Below are positions 8,592 to 15,474 of a stretch of DNA of 15,599 bases, piece after piece. Numbering within the stretch: the stretch's first letter is position 1; every line of letters starts with the position of its first letter. The notes under the pieces were generated by a model, which had not been told where the DNA came from, searched no databases, and saw only the letters and a program-made list of their open reading frames with translations. The DNA comes from an uncultured Fidelibacterota bacterium. Its GTDB lineage: Bacteria; Marinisomatota; Marinisomatia; Marinisomatales; TCS55. The translations under genes were made by a program, and so were the position numbers. Location: assembly GCA_913046805.1 (NCBI GenBank), contig CAJWTA010000021.1, positions 1 through 15,599 of the forward strand, written 5' to 3'.

Positions 8592-9430
8592 TTCTTTTTC
8601 GTTATTTTTAAAATGCCTATAAAAAGGAAACTTAATAATGCATTGATAACATAAAATACGATTGAAATTGGAAAAAATAAGATATTGCCGTGTTCTAAGA
8701 TTAACTTTAAAATGCTCAATTGTTTCTTTCTCCACTTTGAGAAAGAACTAACGCCACCCAAAGACATTGAGACATGATGCCAAACCTTTGAATTTGGTAT
8801 ATAAACTATTTGCCCACCATTCTTGCGAATCTTGAGTGATAAATCTACATCTTCGCAATACATTTTATAATTTTCATCAAACATTCCAAATTTAACAAAA
8901 TCATCAGACCGTATACAAAAACAACAGCCGGTGGCATAATCGACTCTTAATCTTTTGTTATATTTTTCTGAATTATTCGATCTGATGCCTATGTGTCTTA
9001 TTTGAGATAATATGAAACTGATACTGCCTCCTGCATACCAAACCCTGTCGTTTTCTTTGGCATAGAAAATTTTAGGTACAGATTGGATTGACAGGCTATT
9101 ACTTTCTAATTCATCTATTAGGGGCTCAATGAAACATGGATCAACATAGGTGTCATTATTTAAAAAAATAGTATATTTTGATTTATTTCTGATTGAATTA
9201 AATCCAAGATTATTTCCTCCTGCATAACCAAGATTATTTTCTAATTCAACAATCTCTACGCCGGGATGCTGTCTTTGAACGGATTCACTTGAACCATCAT
9301 TTGAACCGTTATCTACAAAAACAATATGTTTGTTTTTGTAAGTTGTTTTCTCAAGGGAGCTTATGCATTTTAATGACAGATCTCTCTGATTCCAATTTAG
9401 GACTATTATATTTACAGATCTTTCTTCCAT
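8588..9430 (-). CDS. GT2 glycosyltransferase, WbbL rhamnosyltransferase-like
   Basis: This 280-residue enzyme has the pattern of the WbbL/RfbF-like GT2 branch. Near the start it has IVLNWNQ (9-15) and VDNGSNDGS (39-47). NNLGYAGGNNLGF follows at 65-77 and FLNNDTYVD at 89-97, where Asp93 and Asp97 are the acidic metal-site candidates. TGCCFCIR is at 167-174, and MYCEDVDLSLKIR at 190-202 carries the ED pair at 193-194. The VWHH pair (His218-219) is also typical. A C-terminal hydrophobic segment at about 250-274 followed by KITKKK looks like a membrane anchor. Members of this branch often transfer rhamnose, but the sugar here is not proven. The ATG at 9430 follows the stop of the GT4 gene by two bases, and its own stop overlaps the methyltransferase start. 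Confidence 0.93.
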   Translation of the reverse strand: MEERSVNIIVLNWNQRDLSLKCISSLEKTTYKNKHIVFVDNGSNDGSSESVQRQHPGVEIVELENNLGYAGGNNLGFNSIRNKSKYTIFLNNDTYVDPCFIEPLIDELESNSLSIQSVPKIFYAKENDRVWYAGGSISFILSQIRHIGIRSNNSEKYNKRLRVDYATGCCFCIRSDDFVKFGMFDENYKMYCEDVDLSLKIRKNGGQIVYIPNSKVWHHVSMSLGGVSSFSKWRKKQLSILKLILEHGNILFFPISIVFYVINALLSFLFIGILKITKKK

Positions 9431-9432
9431 GG

Positions 9433-10533
9433 TTAAACAACAGTCATTATTTTATCAGAAAAAGCTTGCCATGAAAATTGTTTTTTATATTCTTCAATAT
9501 ATGCTGAGAAATCGTTTTTAGAGCTATAAAAGTCAATTATAGAATTGGATATAGATGTTGAATCAGGGTTGCACAAATATCCAGATTTATTATGTTTAAC
9601 ATACTCTCGAAGTCCTCCCACATCAGTCGAGATAACCGGAAGGTTAAAATGGTAAGCTATTGGTATAATGCCACTTTGAGTGGCAGACTTGTATGGAAGA
9701 ACTACTACGTCAGCTGCTGAAAAGTACTTTGAAACATCTTCGTTATTTATAAAACTAAAATTAAAAATAAATGATTCTTCAACATCTAACTTTCTAGCTA
9801 ATTCAATATATTTATTTTGATCTCCATAACACTCACCTGCGACCACAATTTTGAAATCATTTAGTTTCATTTTTAAATTTTTTGAGGCTTTAATCAAAAG
9901 GTCCAACCCTTTATAATTTCGCACTAAACCAAAAAAAAGAATTATCTTCTCAGAATTTATTCCTAAGATCTCCTTAGCAGATTTTTTTTCAATTTTTTTT
10001 CCAAAAACATCATAGATAGGATGGGGCGTTTCTATACAGCTTGCATCAGGAACAATACTTAGAAGGTCTTTTTTAACAGATTCAGTCATTACAATGAAGT
10101 GGTCTGCATATTTAAAGAATTTTTTTGATAAAGATTTGGCGTAAATCATTTTTTCATGGGGAAAGATATTATTGCAATTGATGATAATCTTTGAACCAGC
10201 GGATCTATTAATTTGTCGAGCTATTGATGAAAATGCAGGAGCAAAAAACGGATGCCAATACTGAAAAATTACAAGATCCGGGTTTATTTGCTTGATGCTA
10301 TTTGAGGTTTTCCACCATGAGATAGGGTTTATAGAGCTAATTGTTTCATTAGAATCATCACCTCGAAACTTAAAGCGCTGTGACTTTCCAGGAAAAAATA
10401 TCTTTGGATAAAGCAAAGAAAAGGAAAATCTGTGAACTACATGTTTTTTGCTTAATGCCCGCGATAAAGAATGATTGAACATTGATATTCCACCTCTGAA
10501 AGGTGGAAAAGGTCCAATCAAAACAATTTTCAT
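9433..10533 (-). CDS. GT4 family glycosyltransferase (GT-B fold)
   Basis: This 366-residue protein has the two-Rossmann-domain plan of GT4 enzymes. The N-terminal domain begins MKIVLIGPFPPFRGGIS, with the glycine-rich acceptor loop GGIS at 14-17. The C-terminal donor domain includes ILFFGLVRNYKGLDLLIKA (198-216), KIVVAGECYG (228-237), DVVVLPYKSATQSGIIPIA (275-293) and NLPVISTDVGGLREYV (297-312). The usual E-x7-E donor motif is replaced by a Ser-Ala-Thr-Gln-Ser-Gly version; His294-Phe295 follows where the second Glu of the motif is more often found. The variant is known to me from other polysaccharide-cluster GT4 proteins, so it need not be inactive. There is no signal peptide. The ATG at 10533 lies 10 bases after the previous stop, with a weak purine-rich AAAGAAG six bases before it. 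The donor sugar cannot be told. Confidence 0.92.
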   Translation of the reverse strand: MKIVLIGPFPPFRGGISMFNHSLSRALSKKHVVHRFSFSLLYPKIFFPGKSQRFKFRGDDSNETISSINPISWWKTSNSIKQINPDLVIFQYWHPFFAPAFSSIARQINRSAGSKIIINCNNIFPHEKMIYAKSLSKKFFKYADHFIVMTESVKKDLLSIVPDASCIETPHPIYDVFGKKIEKKSAKEILGINSEKIILFFGLVRNYKGLDLLIKASKNLKMKLNDFKIVVAGECYGDQNKYIELARKLDVEESFIFNFSFINNEDVSKYFSAADVVVLPYKSATQSGIIPIAYHFNLPVISTDVGGLREYVKHNKSGYLCNPDSTSISNSIIDFYSSKNDFSAYIEEYKKQFSWQAFSDKIMTVV

Positions 10534-10543
10534 AATTGCTTCT

Positions 10544-11467
10544 TTATACCTTATATATTTTTTTTATTCTTGATTCTTTGTCTTGATTCGAATTAGCAAT
10601 CATTTCTCCGATTAGTCCGATTGAAAAGAATTGAATACCGATAAAAATTAGTAGAACTCCAAAAATCAACAATGCTATGTGGGTTGCAAAAGGTTCTCCC
10701 CTTACATATTTAAGATATAGTATATATCCTTCAACGCTAAATCCGGCAATAAATGATAAGAGTCCTAATTGACCAAAAAAATACAGAGGACTTTGAATAT
10801 AGCGCGAAAGGAATACGACTGAAATTAAATCGAAAAATCCATGAAAAAACCGTCGGCCTCCATATTTTGTAATACCAAATTCTCTTGGTCTATGATTTAC
10901 AATAATTTCAGTTACTGTAAATTTTTTCTGTCCAGCTAATGCAGGGATATATCTATGTCGACCACCATAAATTTCCAAAGTTTTAATTACTGATTTACGA
11001 TAAATTTTTAATCCACAGTTAAAATCATGAATTTTAACACTCGTAAATAATCTTGTAATAAAGTTAAAAAGTTTTGAGGGAAGACGCTTTGACATTGGGT
11101 CTTTTCTATTTTTTTTCCATCCAGACACCAAATCATACCCTTCTTCAAGCTTGTTTATAAGGTTTTTTATTTCAGAAGGGTCGTCCTGTAAGTCTGCATC
11201 CATTGTAACGATATATTCGCCATCAGCCTGCTTGAATCCTTCTGAAAGCGCTGCGGATTTACCATAATTTCGGTAAAATTGTATCAACTTTAACTTTTGA
11301 TTTTCCTTAATTAGCTCAGCAATTTTTTCAGAAGAACCATCCGTTGAGCCATCATCAATAAAAATAATTTCATATTCACTTGTATCAATACTTTGAACTA
11401 TCTCTTGATAAAGTATATCTATGGATTCAACTTCGTTATAAACTGGTATGACTATTGATAGTCTCAC
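10544..11467 (-). CDS. Polyprenyl-phosphate GT2 with two C-terminal TM helices (CsbB/DPM1-like)
   Basis: This 307-residue protein is a processive-type GT2 of the DPM1/ArnC/GtrB/CsbB group, which loads a sugar on undecaprenyl phosphate. Its catalytic domain shows LSIVIPVYNE (3-12), IDDGSTDGS (37-45), the metal site MDADLQDD (89-96), NCGLKIYRKSV (150-160) and HRPREFGITKYGGRR (192-206). Two strong membrane segments at about 229-251 and 263-288 end the protein, the expected layout for this group. The start codon is GTG at 11467, supported by an AAAGGA site six bases upstream, and it overlaps the upstream stop as GTGA. In B. subtilis the CsbB member of this group works with YfhO, and a YfhO homologue is present six genes downstream. 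The sugar may be glucose, GlcNAc or another; the sequence does not tell. Confidence 0.94.
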   Translation of the reverse strand: MRLSIVIPVYNEVESIDILYQEIVQSIDTSEYEIIFIDDGSTDGSSEKIAELIKENQKLKLIQFYRNYGKSAALSEGFKQADGEYIVTMDADLQDDPSEIKNLINKLEEGYDLVSGWKKNRKDPMSKRLPSKLFNFITRLFTSVKIHDFNCGLKIYRKSVIKTLEIYGGRHRYIPALAGQKKFTVTEIIVNHRPREFGITKYGGRRFFHGFFDLISVVFLSRYIQSPLYFFGQLGLLSFIAGFSVEGYILYLKYVRGEPFATHIALLIFGVLLIFIGIQFFSIGLIGEMIANSNQDKESRIKKIYKV

Positions 11468-12069
11468 TGTTTTTCCTTTGCTTGAATTATCGATTCAGGG
11501 ATTTCTCTTATGAGATGAGGATACTGTGAATCAAAATCTCTACTCTCAACAAACAAATCGATAGTTTCATTTTCCTCTTCAAAGTTGAAAGAAACAGAGT
11601 TAATCAAAATGCCATTTTCAGTTTGTTGCGAAGAAAACTGTATTTGACCGTTATTGATTTTATTGTTCAATATATTATCTGATTCTGCAAAAGTTTTTGG
11701 CATTTTACCCCAAAGGAAGTTAATTAAATCATTGGGTTTAATTAATTCAAAAAATGGAAAAGCTATAACCAATGACTCTTGATCATAGCTTCTGTTATTA
11801 CGAATGTCCCATGCATTAATAGTATCTTTACTTAAGGTCAAAAAAAGGGTCTTTCTTCCAATCAGATCTCTAAATTCAATATAAGTAGATTCCCTAGATG
11901 ATGTAAACGTAAAGCTTAGTCTACCATTTATATTACCCCTTGATACCACATACCCTTTACCTCTACAATATATTTTTTTTGAAAGATCGGGATATGAAAA
12001 AGCTTCATCTTTACCAGAGCTTGTATTGGAAATGTTTGGAGCACATCCAAAAGCGATTGCTAATAGCAT
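11464..12069 (-). CDS. LolB-like outer-membrane lipoprotein (start probably upstream at 12087)
   Basis: From the only in-frame ATG this protein has 201 residues and begins MLLAIAFGCAP. That leaves just eight residues before the lipid-modified Cys and no positive charge. Reading upstream in frame, an ATT at 12085-12087 followed by AAA would give MKIISLMLLAIAFGC, a convincing short lipoprotein signal peptide starting one base after the TAG of the TPR gene. The mature part resembles LolB/DUF4292-like lipoproteins: a beta-rich section GKGYVVSRGNINGRLSF (37-53), IEFRDLIGRKTLFLTL (64-79) and the segment LIKPNDLINFLWGKMP (109-124), where LolB has a related 'dL..wLlG.p' region. LolB receives lipoproteins from LolA and inserts them in the outer membrane, but a more general role in lipid or lipoprotein traffic is equally possible. 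Its position after a TPR lipoprotein gene recalls the lbcA-lolB pair of Pseudomonas aeruginosa. Confidence 0.78.
   Translation of the reverse strand: MLLAIAFGCAPNISNTSSGKDEAFSYPDLSKKIYCRGKGYVVSRGNINGRLSFTFTSSRESTYIEFRDLIGRKTLFLTLSKDTINAWDIRNNRSYDQESLVIAFPFFELIKPNDLINFLWGKMPKTFAESDNILNNKINNGQIQFSSQQTENGILINSVSFNFEEENETIDLFVESRDFDSQYPHLIREIPESIIQAKEKQ
11474..11479 (-). promoter_or_regulatory. Shine-Dalgarno site for the GTG-started GT2 gene
   Basis: AAAGGA on the minus strand lies six bases before the GTG at 11467. It is one of very few good Shine-Dalgarno sites in the window and supports the choice of a GTG start that overlaps the previous stop as GTGA. Confidence 0.6.
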
Positions 12070-12088
12070 AAGAGATATTATTTTAATG

Positions 12089-13720
12089 CTAATCTGGGAA
12101 TGCTTTCTTTTTTAATTCTTGATTTTCATTGTCAAATTCAAATGCTTTTTTGTAATAGAACAATGCATTAACCGAATCATTTGATTTCATTAGAATATCT
12201 CCAAAATGCTCAAGTACTACAGAATTATCATCTTGAATCTCGATTGATTGTCTGATGTATTTTTTCGCTCTTTTTAAATCGTCCATTTTGAAATATGCCC
12301 ATCCAATTGTATCTAAATAGGAAGGGTTTTTTGGTTCTAACTCTACAGCTTTTTTTGCGTATATAAGCGCTCTTTTTAAATCCTTATTTCTTTCAACAAG
12401 GCTATATGCGTAGTTATTGAAAGCTTGTGCATCTTTTGGATCATTATCAATTAATTGATCGTAAATTTTGTCAGATTTTACCCATTCACCAATATCGTCA
12501 TACAGAATAGCTATTGAATGAAGTACATTTATTGAATTTGGGCGAATGGTTAATGCTCTATTATAAAAATCAATCGCTTCATCATTCATCTTGATTCTAC
12601 TATAACACAATCCTAGGATATATTGCACTGAAAAAATATTTGAAAATGTCTCTGAAACTGGGGCTAGAATAGATACCGCTGATTCATAATCACTTTCATC
12701 CATAAATACCAACGATCTACTATAATAACCTCTCCAGTCTTCAGGCAAAGAAGCAATCATTCTATCGCTAACTTTAGCTGCGTTAATATTATCTTTATTA
12801 TCAAAATAAATTTCAAACAGAGCTAAGGAGTGTTGTCCGTTAAGCTCGTTTTTATCGAAGAGAGCTTTTAATACTTCTTCTCCTTTTTTCGAATTTCCGG
12901 ATGAGTGATATAGAATTCCTAATTTTGATTTCAGTAGGCTCGAATCTCCATTATCGTTAATTAATTTCTGAATGTGAGAAATTGCTTCTTCAAAATTTTT
13001 CGTCTGAATTGCTAGCTCTGAATAAATATTTAAGTAGCTTGATTGAAAGGGGTCTTGCTCAGACAGATCTTTAAAGATAGATTTTGCTTTGTCTTTATTT
13101 TCAAGTTGCAGGGCATATCTCCCTGCAGACTCAAGAAGCTCAATTCTAGATGGTTCAATTGCATACGCTTCAAGATAAAGATTGACTGTGTTAAGATAAT
13201 TTTTTTTAAGTTTGTTTAGCTCTGCAAGAGCTATAATATAGCTAGTATTCTGACCGTCTAATTCTCTTAATTTTTTAAATGGCTTAATAGCCTCATCGTA
13301 CTTTTTAGTTGCAATTAACTGGTCCGCCATCATTTTTAGAGCCTCTTCATCCTCTGGATTCTTTGAAAGAGCGACATTCAAGTTTTTTAACGAAAGCTCG
13401 GGCTTGCCAATGTTCCAATAACACTCAGCAATTGAAGTATATATTGTTCCAACTTCTGGGTCTAGCTCCAAGGCCTCTTGAAATTCTATTATTGCCATTG
13501 CAAAGTCACCTTGATTCATTAACATTTGACCATTCATAAAAAGTTTTAGCGCTTCTGGATCAGGATCTTTTATTAAGTCTTTCGGAGAATTCTTTTTAAC
13601 AGCTTCTTCAAGAATTGGTGGTTTTGAAGATTGGCAACCATAAAAAATAAGCGTTATGCACAATAGAATTTTTAAGACCCCAGGTTTAAGCGATATCTTA
13701 TTTGGCAATTGTAACTCCAT
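12089..13720 (-). CDS. TPR repeat outer-membrane lipoprotein (LbcA-like)
   Basis: This protein of about 540 residues starts with a basic segment and a hydrophobic stretch LKILLCITLIFYGC ending at a Cys, so it is probably a lipoprotein, although the lipobox is imperfect (F-Y-G-C). The rest is a chain of tetratricopeptide repeats. Clear copies include GDFAMAIIEFQEALELDPE near the start, MNDEAIDFYNRALTIRPN in the middle, and a well-conserved block FNNYAYSLVERNKDLKRAL ... YLDTIGWAYFKMDDLKRAKK at about residues 430-475. TPR arrays bind protein partners; the close relative LbcA of Pseudomonas holds the protease CtpA near cell-wall hydrolases, but no CtpA gene is visible here. The start is uncertain. 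An ATG at 13744 would overlap the diguanylate cyclase by 47 bases, the ATG at 13720 by 23, and a TTG at 13708, preceded by GGAG six bases upstream, by only 11. Confidence 0.9.
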   Translation of the reverse strand: MELQLPNKISLKPGVLKILLCITLIFYGCQSSKPPILEEAVKKNSPKDLIKDPDPEALKLFMNGQMLMNQGDFAMAIIEFQEALELDPEVGTIYTSIAECYWNIGKPELSLKNLNVALSKNPEDEEALKMMADQLIATKKYDEAIKPFKKLRELDGQNTSYIIALAELNKLKKNYLNTVNLYLEAYAIEPSRIELLESAGRYALQLENKDKAKSIFKDLSEQDPFQSSYLNIYSELAIQTKNFEEAISHIQKLINDNGDSSLLKSKLGILYHSSGNSKKGEEVLKALFDKNELNGQHSLALFEIYFDNKDNINAAKVSDRMIASLPEDWRGYYSRSLVFMDESDYESAVSILAPVSETFSNIFSVQYILGLCYSRIKMNDEAIDFYNRALTIRPNSINVLHSIAILYDDIGEWVKSDKIYDQLIDNDPKDAQAFNNYAYSLVERNKDLKRALIYAKKAVELEPKNPSYLDTIGWAYFKMDDLKRAKKYIRQSIEIQDDNSVVLEHFGDILMKSNDSVNALFYYKKAFEFDNENQELKKKAFPD

Positions 13721-15389
13721 TTCCACCATTACCCTTAGTAGCATACATAGCTTTATCAGCTTTTGCTATAAGGCTCTCAATATTTTCAGAATGTGTCGGA
13801 AAACCAGACATACCTGCGCTAATTGTAAGATTAACCGCGATACCATCTTTTAAATAGGTCTTTTTTGCGATTTTTTTCACAATTTTTTCCGCAAGAGGTT
13901 TACACGCATTAATATCCGTATTTACAAGAAGAACAGCAAACTCTTCTCCTCCATATCTCCCAACTATATCAATTGATCTAACATTTTTTGAAATTATTTG
14001 ACTCACCTCTTCCAAAACATAATCTCCATAGAGATGACCATATGTATCATTAACAGACTTAAATTTGTCTATATCAAAGAAAATTAGTCCGAGCTGCTCT
14101 CCAAAACGGCTTGAGCGATCAATTTCTTTTGCAAATCTATTTAGAAACGTTTTGTGATTAAGCAGTCCAGTCAGTCCATCCCGTGACGCAGAACGATTAA
14201 GCTGATGATGAATATCCATCCATCCAAGAATTATGCTTGCATTTTCTGATAGCAGCTTAAGCATATCGGTGTCAATTGAGGTAAATGATTTTTTACCTAT
14301 TCGCTCTAGAGTAATGCTACCAATTGATTTTCCAGACGCTCTCAAAGGAGAGCTCAAAACAGCTGAAAAATACTCTGGACTTTCAAAAGTATCGTCAAAT
14401 CTATTCATTTCGGGAAATTGATTTTTCCAATCAGTGAGATTTACTATGTTATTATCAATATATGATAAACCAACGATACTGTTGCGAGGATTAAAAGAAA
14501 AACCATCAATCACATCCTCATCAAAACCATCAGTTAAAAGAACTTTTAATTCTTCTTTTTCGCTCGATTTAAATGAAATAGTAAGCTTGTCATATTTAAA
14601 GATAGATCTACATGTATTTTTAACAGATTTAAAAAAGGCATCAGAATCTGTCTCGGGATCAAAATCCTTAAATAGATCATGAATCAAACTTGAATTCTTG
14701 TTTTTTAAATACTGAGATTCTGATTTTCCAATATCAAAAATGCCCTGATTCAATATTTCAGCGAAGCTATTAATAACTTCAATATCCTGTGAACTTATCT
14801 TTGAAAAATGATCCACAAAAACAAATAAAGCTCCAATAGTATTATTGCCATTTTTAACAGGGAAGCAAAATGCAGATTCGCTACCTTTCCACTTTTCATA
14901 ACCAATTAATTCATTCCAATTTTCTGGATTTATATCTTTATATTTTACTGTTTTAGGTAAACTGCTATCTAAAACTGAAGATAATAAGGGGTTGTCTAAT
15001 TTTATGCTAGCTTTGAAAATTTCTTCGGATGATGATTTCAAATTAAACACTTCTGATACTGGATCAATAATATATAAACCGCAAACATAACTTTCATTTA
15101 TTGACAAAATACCGTTTTTTATATTTTCTAGTAAGGCAGAATATCTTTGATCAATAAAAGGGGATTCTTTAGGTTTTTTGGAATTTTCATTTAGACTCTG
15201 AGATCCATTTAAATTTTTTCTAGCTTTTAATAAACCTGGAAAAGCATATGAGGAAATTATTGCTAATAACCCTGCTGAGGAAATACCCTTAATTGTAATT
15301 ATAAAGGTATTATTATGATGAGGGATAATGAATAATAATTGAATTATTATGAAGAGCGTAATAATAGCGATTTGCTTGTAGATTGACAT
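13698..15389 (-). CDS. Membrane diguanylate cyclase with GAF-like sensors and GGDEF domain
   Basis: This 563-residue protein makes cyclic di-GMP from two GTP. Residues about 5-24 and 29-51 are membrane helices. Two GAF-like sensor regions follow at about 80-220 and 235-392. The catalytic domain covers about 400-560 and begins DGLTGLLNHKTF. The metal-binding Asp lies in FFDIDKFKSVND (437-448), and the active-site loop is RYGGEEF with GGEEF at 480-484, an active variant of GGDEF. An RxxD inhibitory site, RSID at 471-474, lies exactly five residues before GGEEF, so feedback inhibition by the product is expected. No EAL or HD-GYP domain is present. The gene heads the run of glycan genes, and c-di-GMP commonly controls exopolysaccharide output. 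The ATG at 15389 has no visible Shine-Dalgarno site but is the first ATG after the hairpins upstream. Confidence 0.95.
   Translation of the reverse strand: MSIYKQIAIITLFIIIQLLFIIPHHNNTFIITIKGISSAGLLAIISSYAFPGLLKARKNLNGSQSLNENSKKPKESPFIDQRYSALLENIKNGILSINESYVCGLYIIDPVSEVFNLKSSSEEIFKASIKLDNPLLSSVLDSSLPKTVKYKDINPENWNELIGYEKWKGSESAFCFPVKNGNNTIGALFVFVDHFSKISSQDIEVINSFAEILNQGIFDIGKSESQYLKNKNSSLIHDLFKDFDPETDSDAFFKSVKNTCRSIFKYDKLTISFKSSEKEELKVLLTDGFDEDVIDGFSFNPRNSIVGLSYIDNNIVNLTDWKNQFPEMNRFDDTFESPEYFSAVLSSPLRASGKSIGSITLERIGKKSFTSIDTDMLKLLSENASIILGWMDIHHQLNRSASRDGLTGLLNHKTFLNRFAKEIDRSSRFGEQLGLIFFDIDKFKSVNDTYGHLYGDYVLEEVSQIISKNVRSIDIVGRYGGEEFAVLLVNTDINACKPLAEKIVKKIAKKTYLKDGIAVNLTISAGMSGFPTHSENIESLIAKADKAMYATKGNGGNGVTIAK
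13715..13718 (-). promoter_or_regulatory. Possible Shine-Dalgarno site for a TTG start of the TPR gene
   Basis: GGAG on the minus strand lies six bases before an in-frame TTG at 13708. Using that TTG gives MPNKISLKPGVLKILLC as the start of the lipoprotein signal peptide and an overlap of only 11 bases with the preceding gene. The motif is short and could be chance. Confidence 0.3.
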
Positions 15390-15404
15390 AATAGAAGATA
15401 AAAA

Positions 15405-15435
15405 TCTCTGGGTTTAAATACATTAAATTCAGAGA
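15405..15435 (-). promoter_or_regulatory. 31-bp dyad in the leader of the diguanylate cyclase gene
   Basis: Two 13-base arms match as an inverted repeat at 11 of 13 positions around a 5-base centre. On the plus strand the left arm is TCTCTGGGTTTAA and the right arm TTAAATTCAGAGA. The dyad ends 16 bases before the ATG at 15389. Read on the minus strand, the right arm is followed by a run of five T (15404-15400), so it could be a second terminator or attenuator. It could equally be an operator for a dimeric regulator. I cannot place a promoter with confidence in 15390-15461. Confidence 0.4.
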
Positions 15436-15450
15436 ATTGATTTAGAAAAA

Positions 15451-15474
15451 TAAATAAGCTACTAGCGCTTATTT
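15451..15474 (-). terminator. Hairpin and T-tract at end of upstream gene
   Basis: On the minus strand AAATAAGC (15474-15467) pairs with GCTTATTT (15459-15452), an 8-bp perfect stem with a 7-base loop, followed by A-TTTTT-C. The stem spans the TAG of the truncated upstream gene. It has the form of a Rho-independent terminator, but only two of eight pairs are G-C, so it would be weak. Confidence 0.45.

Noticed and set aside
8592..8735. N-terminal extension of the methyltransferase to an ATG at 8735
   Set aside because: The extra 48 residues lie entirely within the WbbL-like GT2 gene and show no domain; the ATG at 8591 gives the ATGA overlap seen at other junctions.
13721..13744. Start of the TPR gene at the ATG at 13744
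   Set aside because: It lies deep in the conserved end of the GGDEF domain and adds residues that do not belong to a signal peptide; the starts at 13720 or 13708 fit better.
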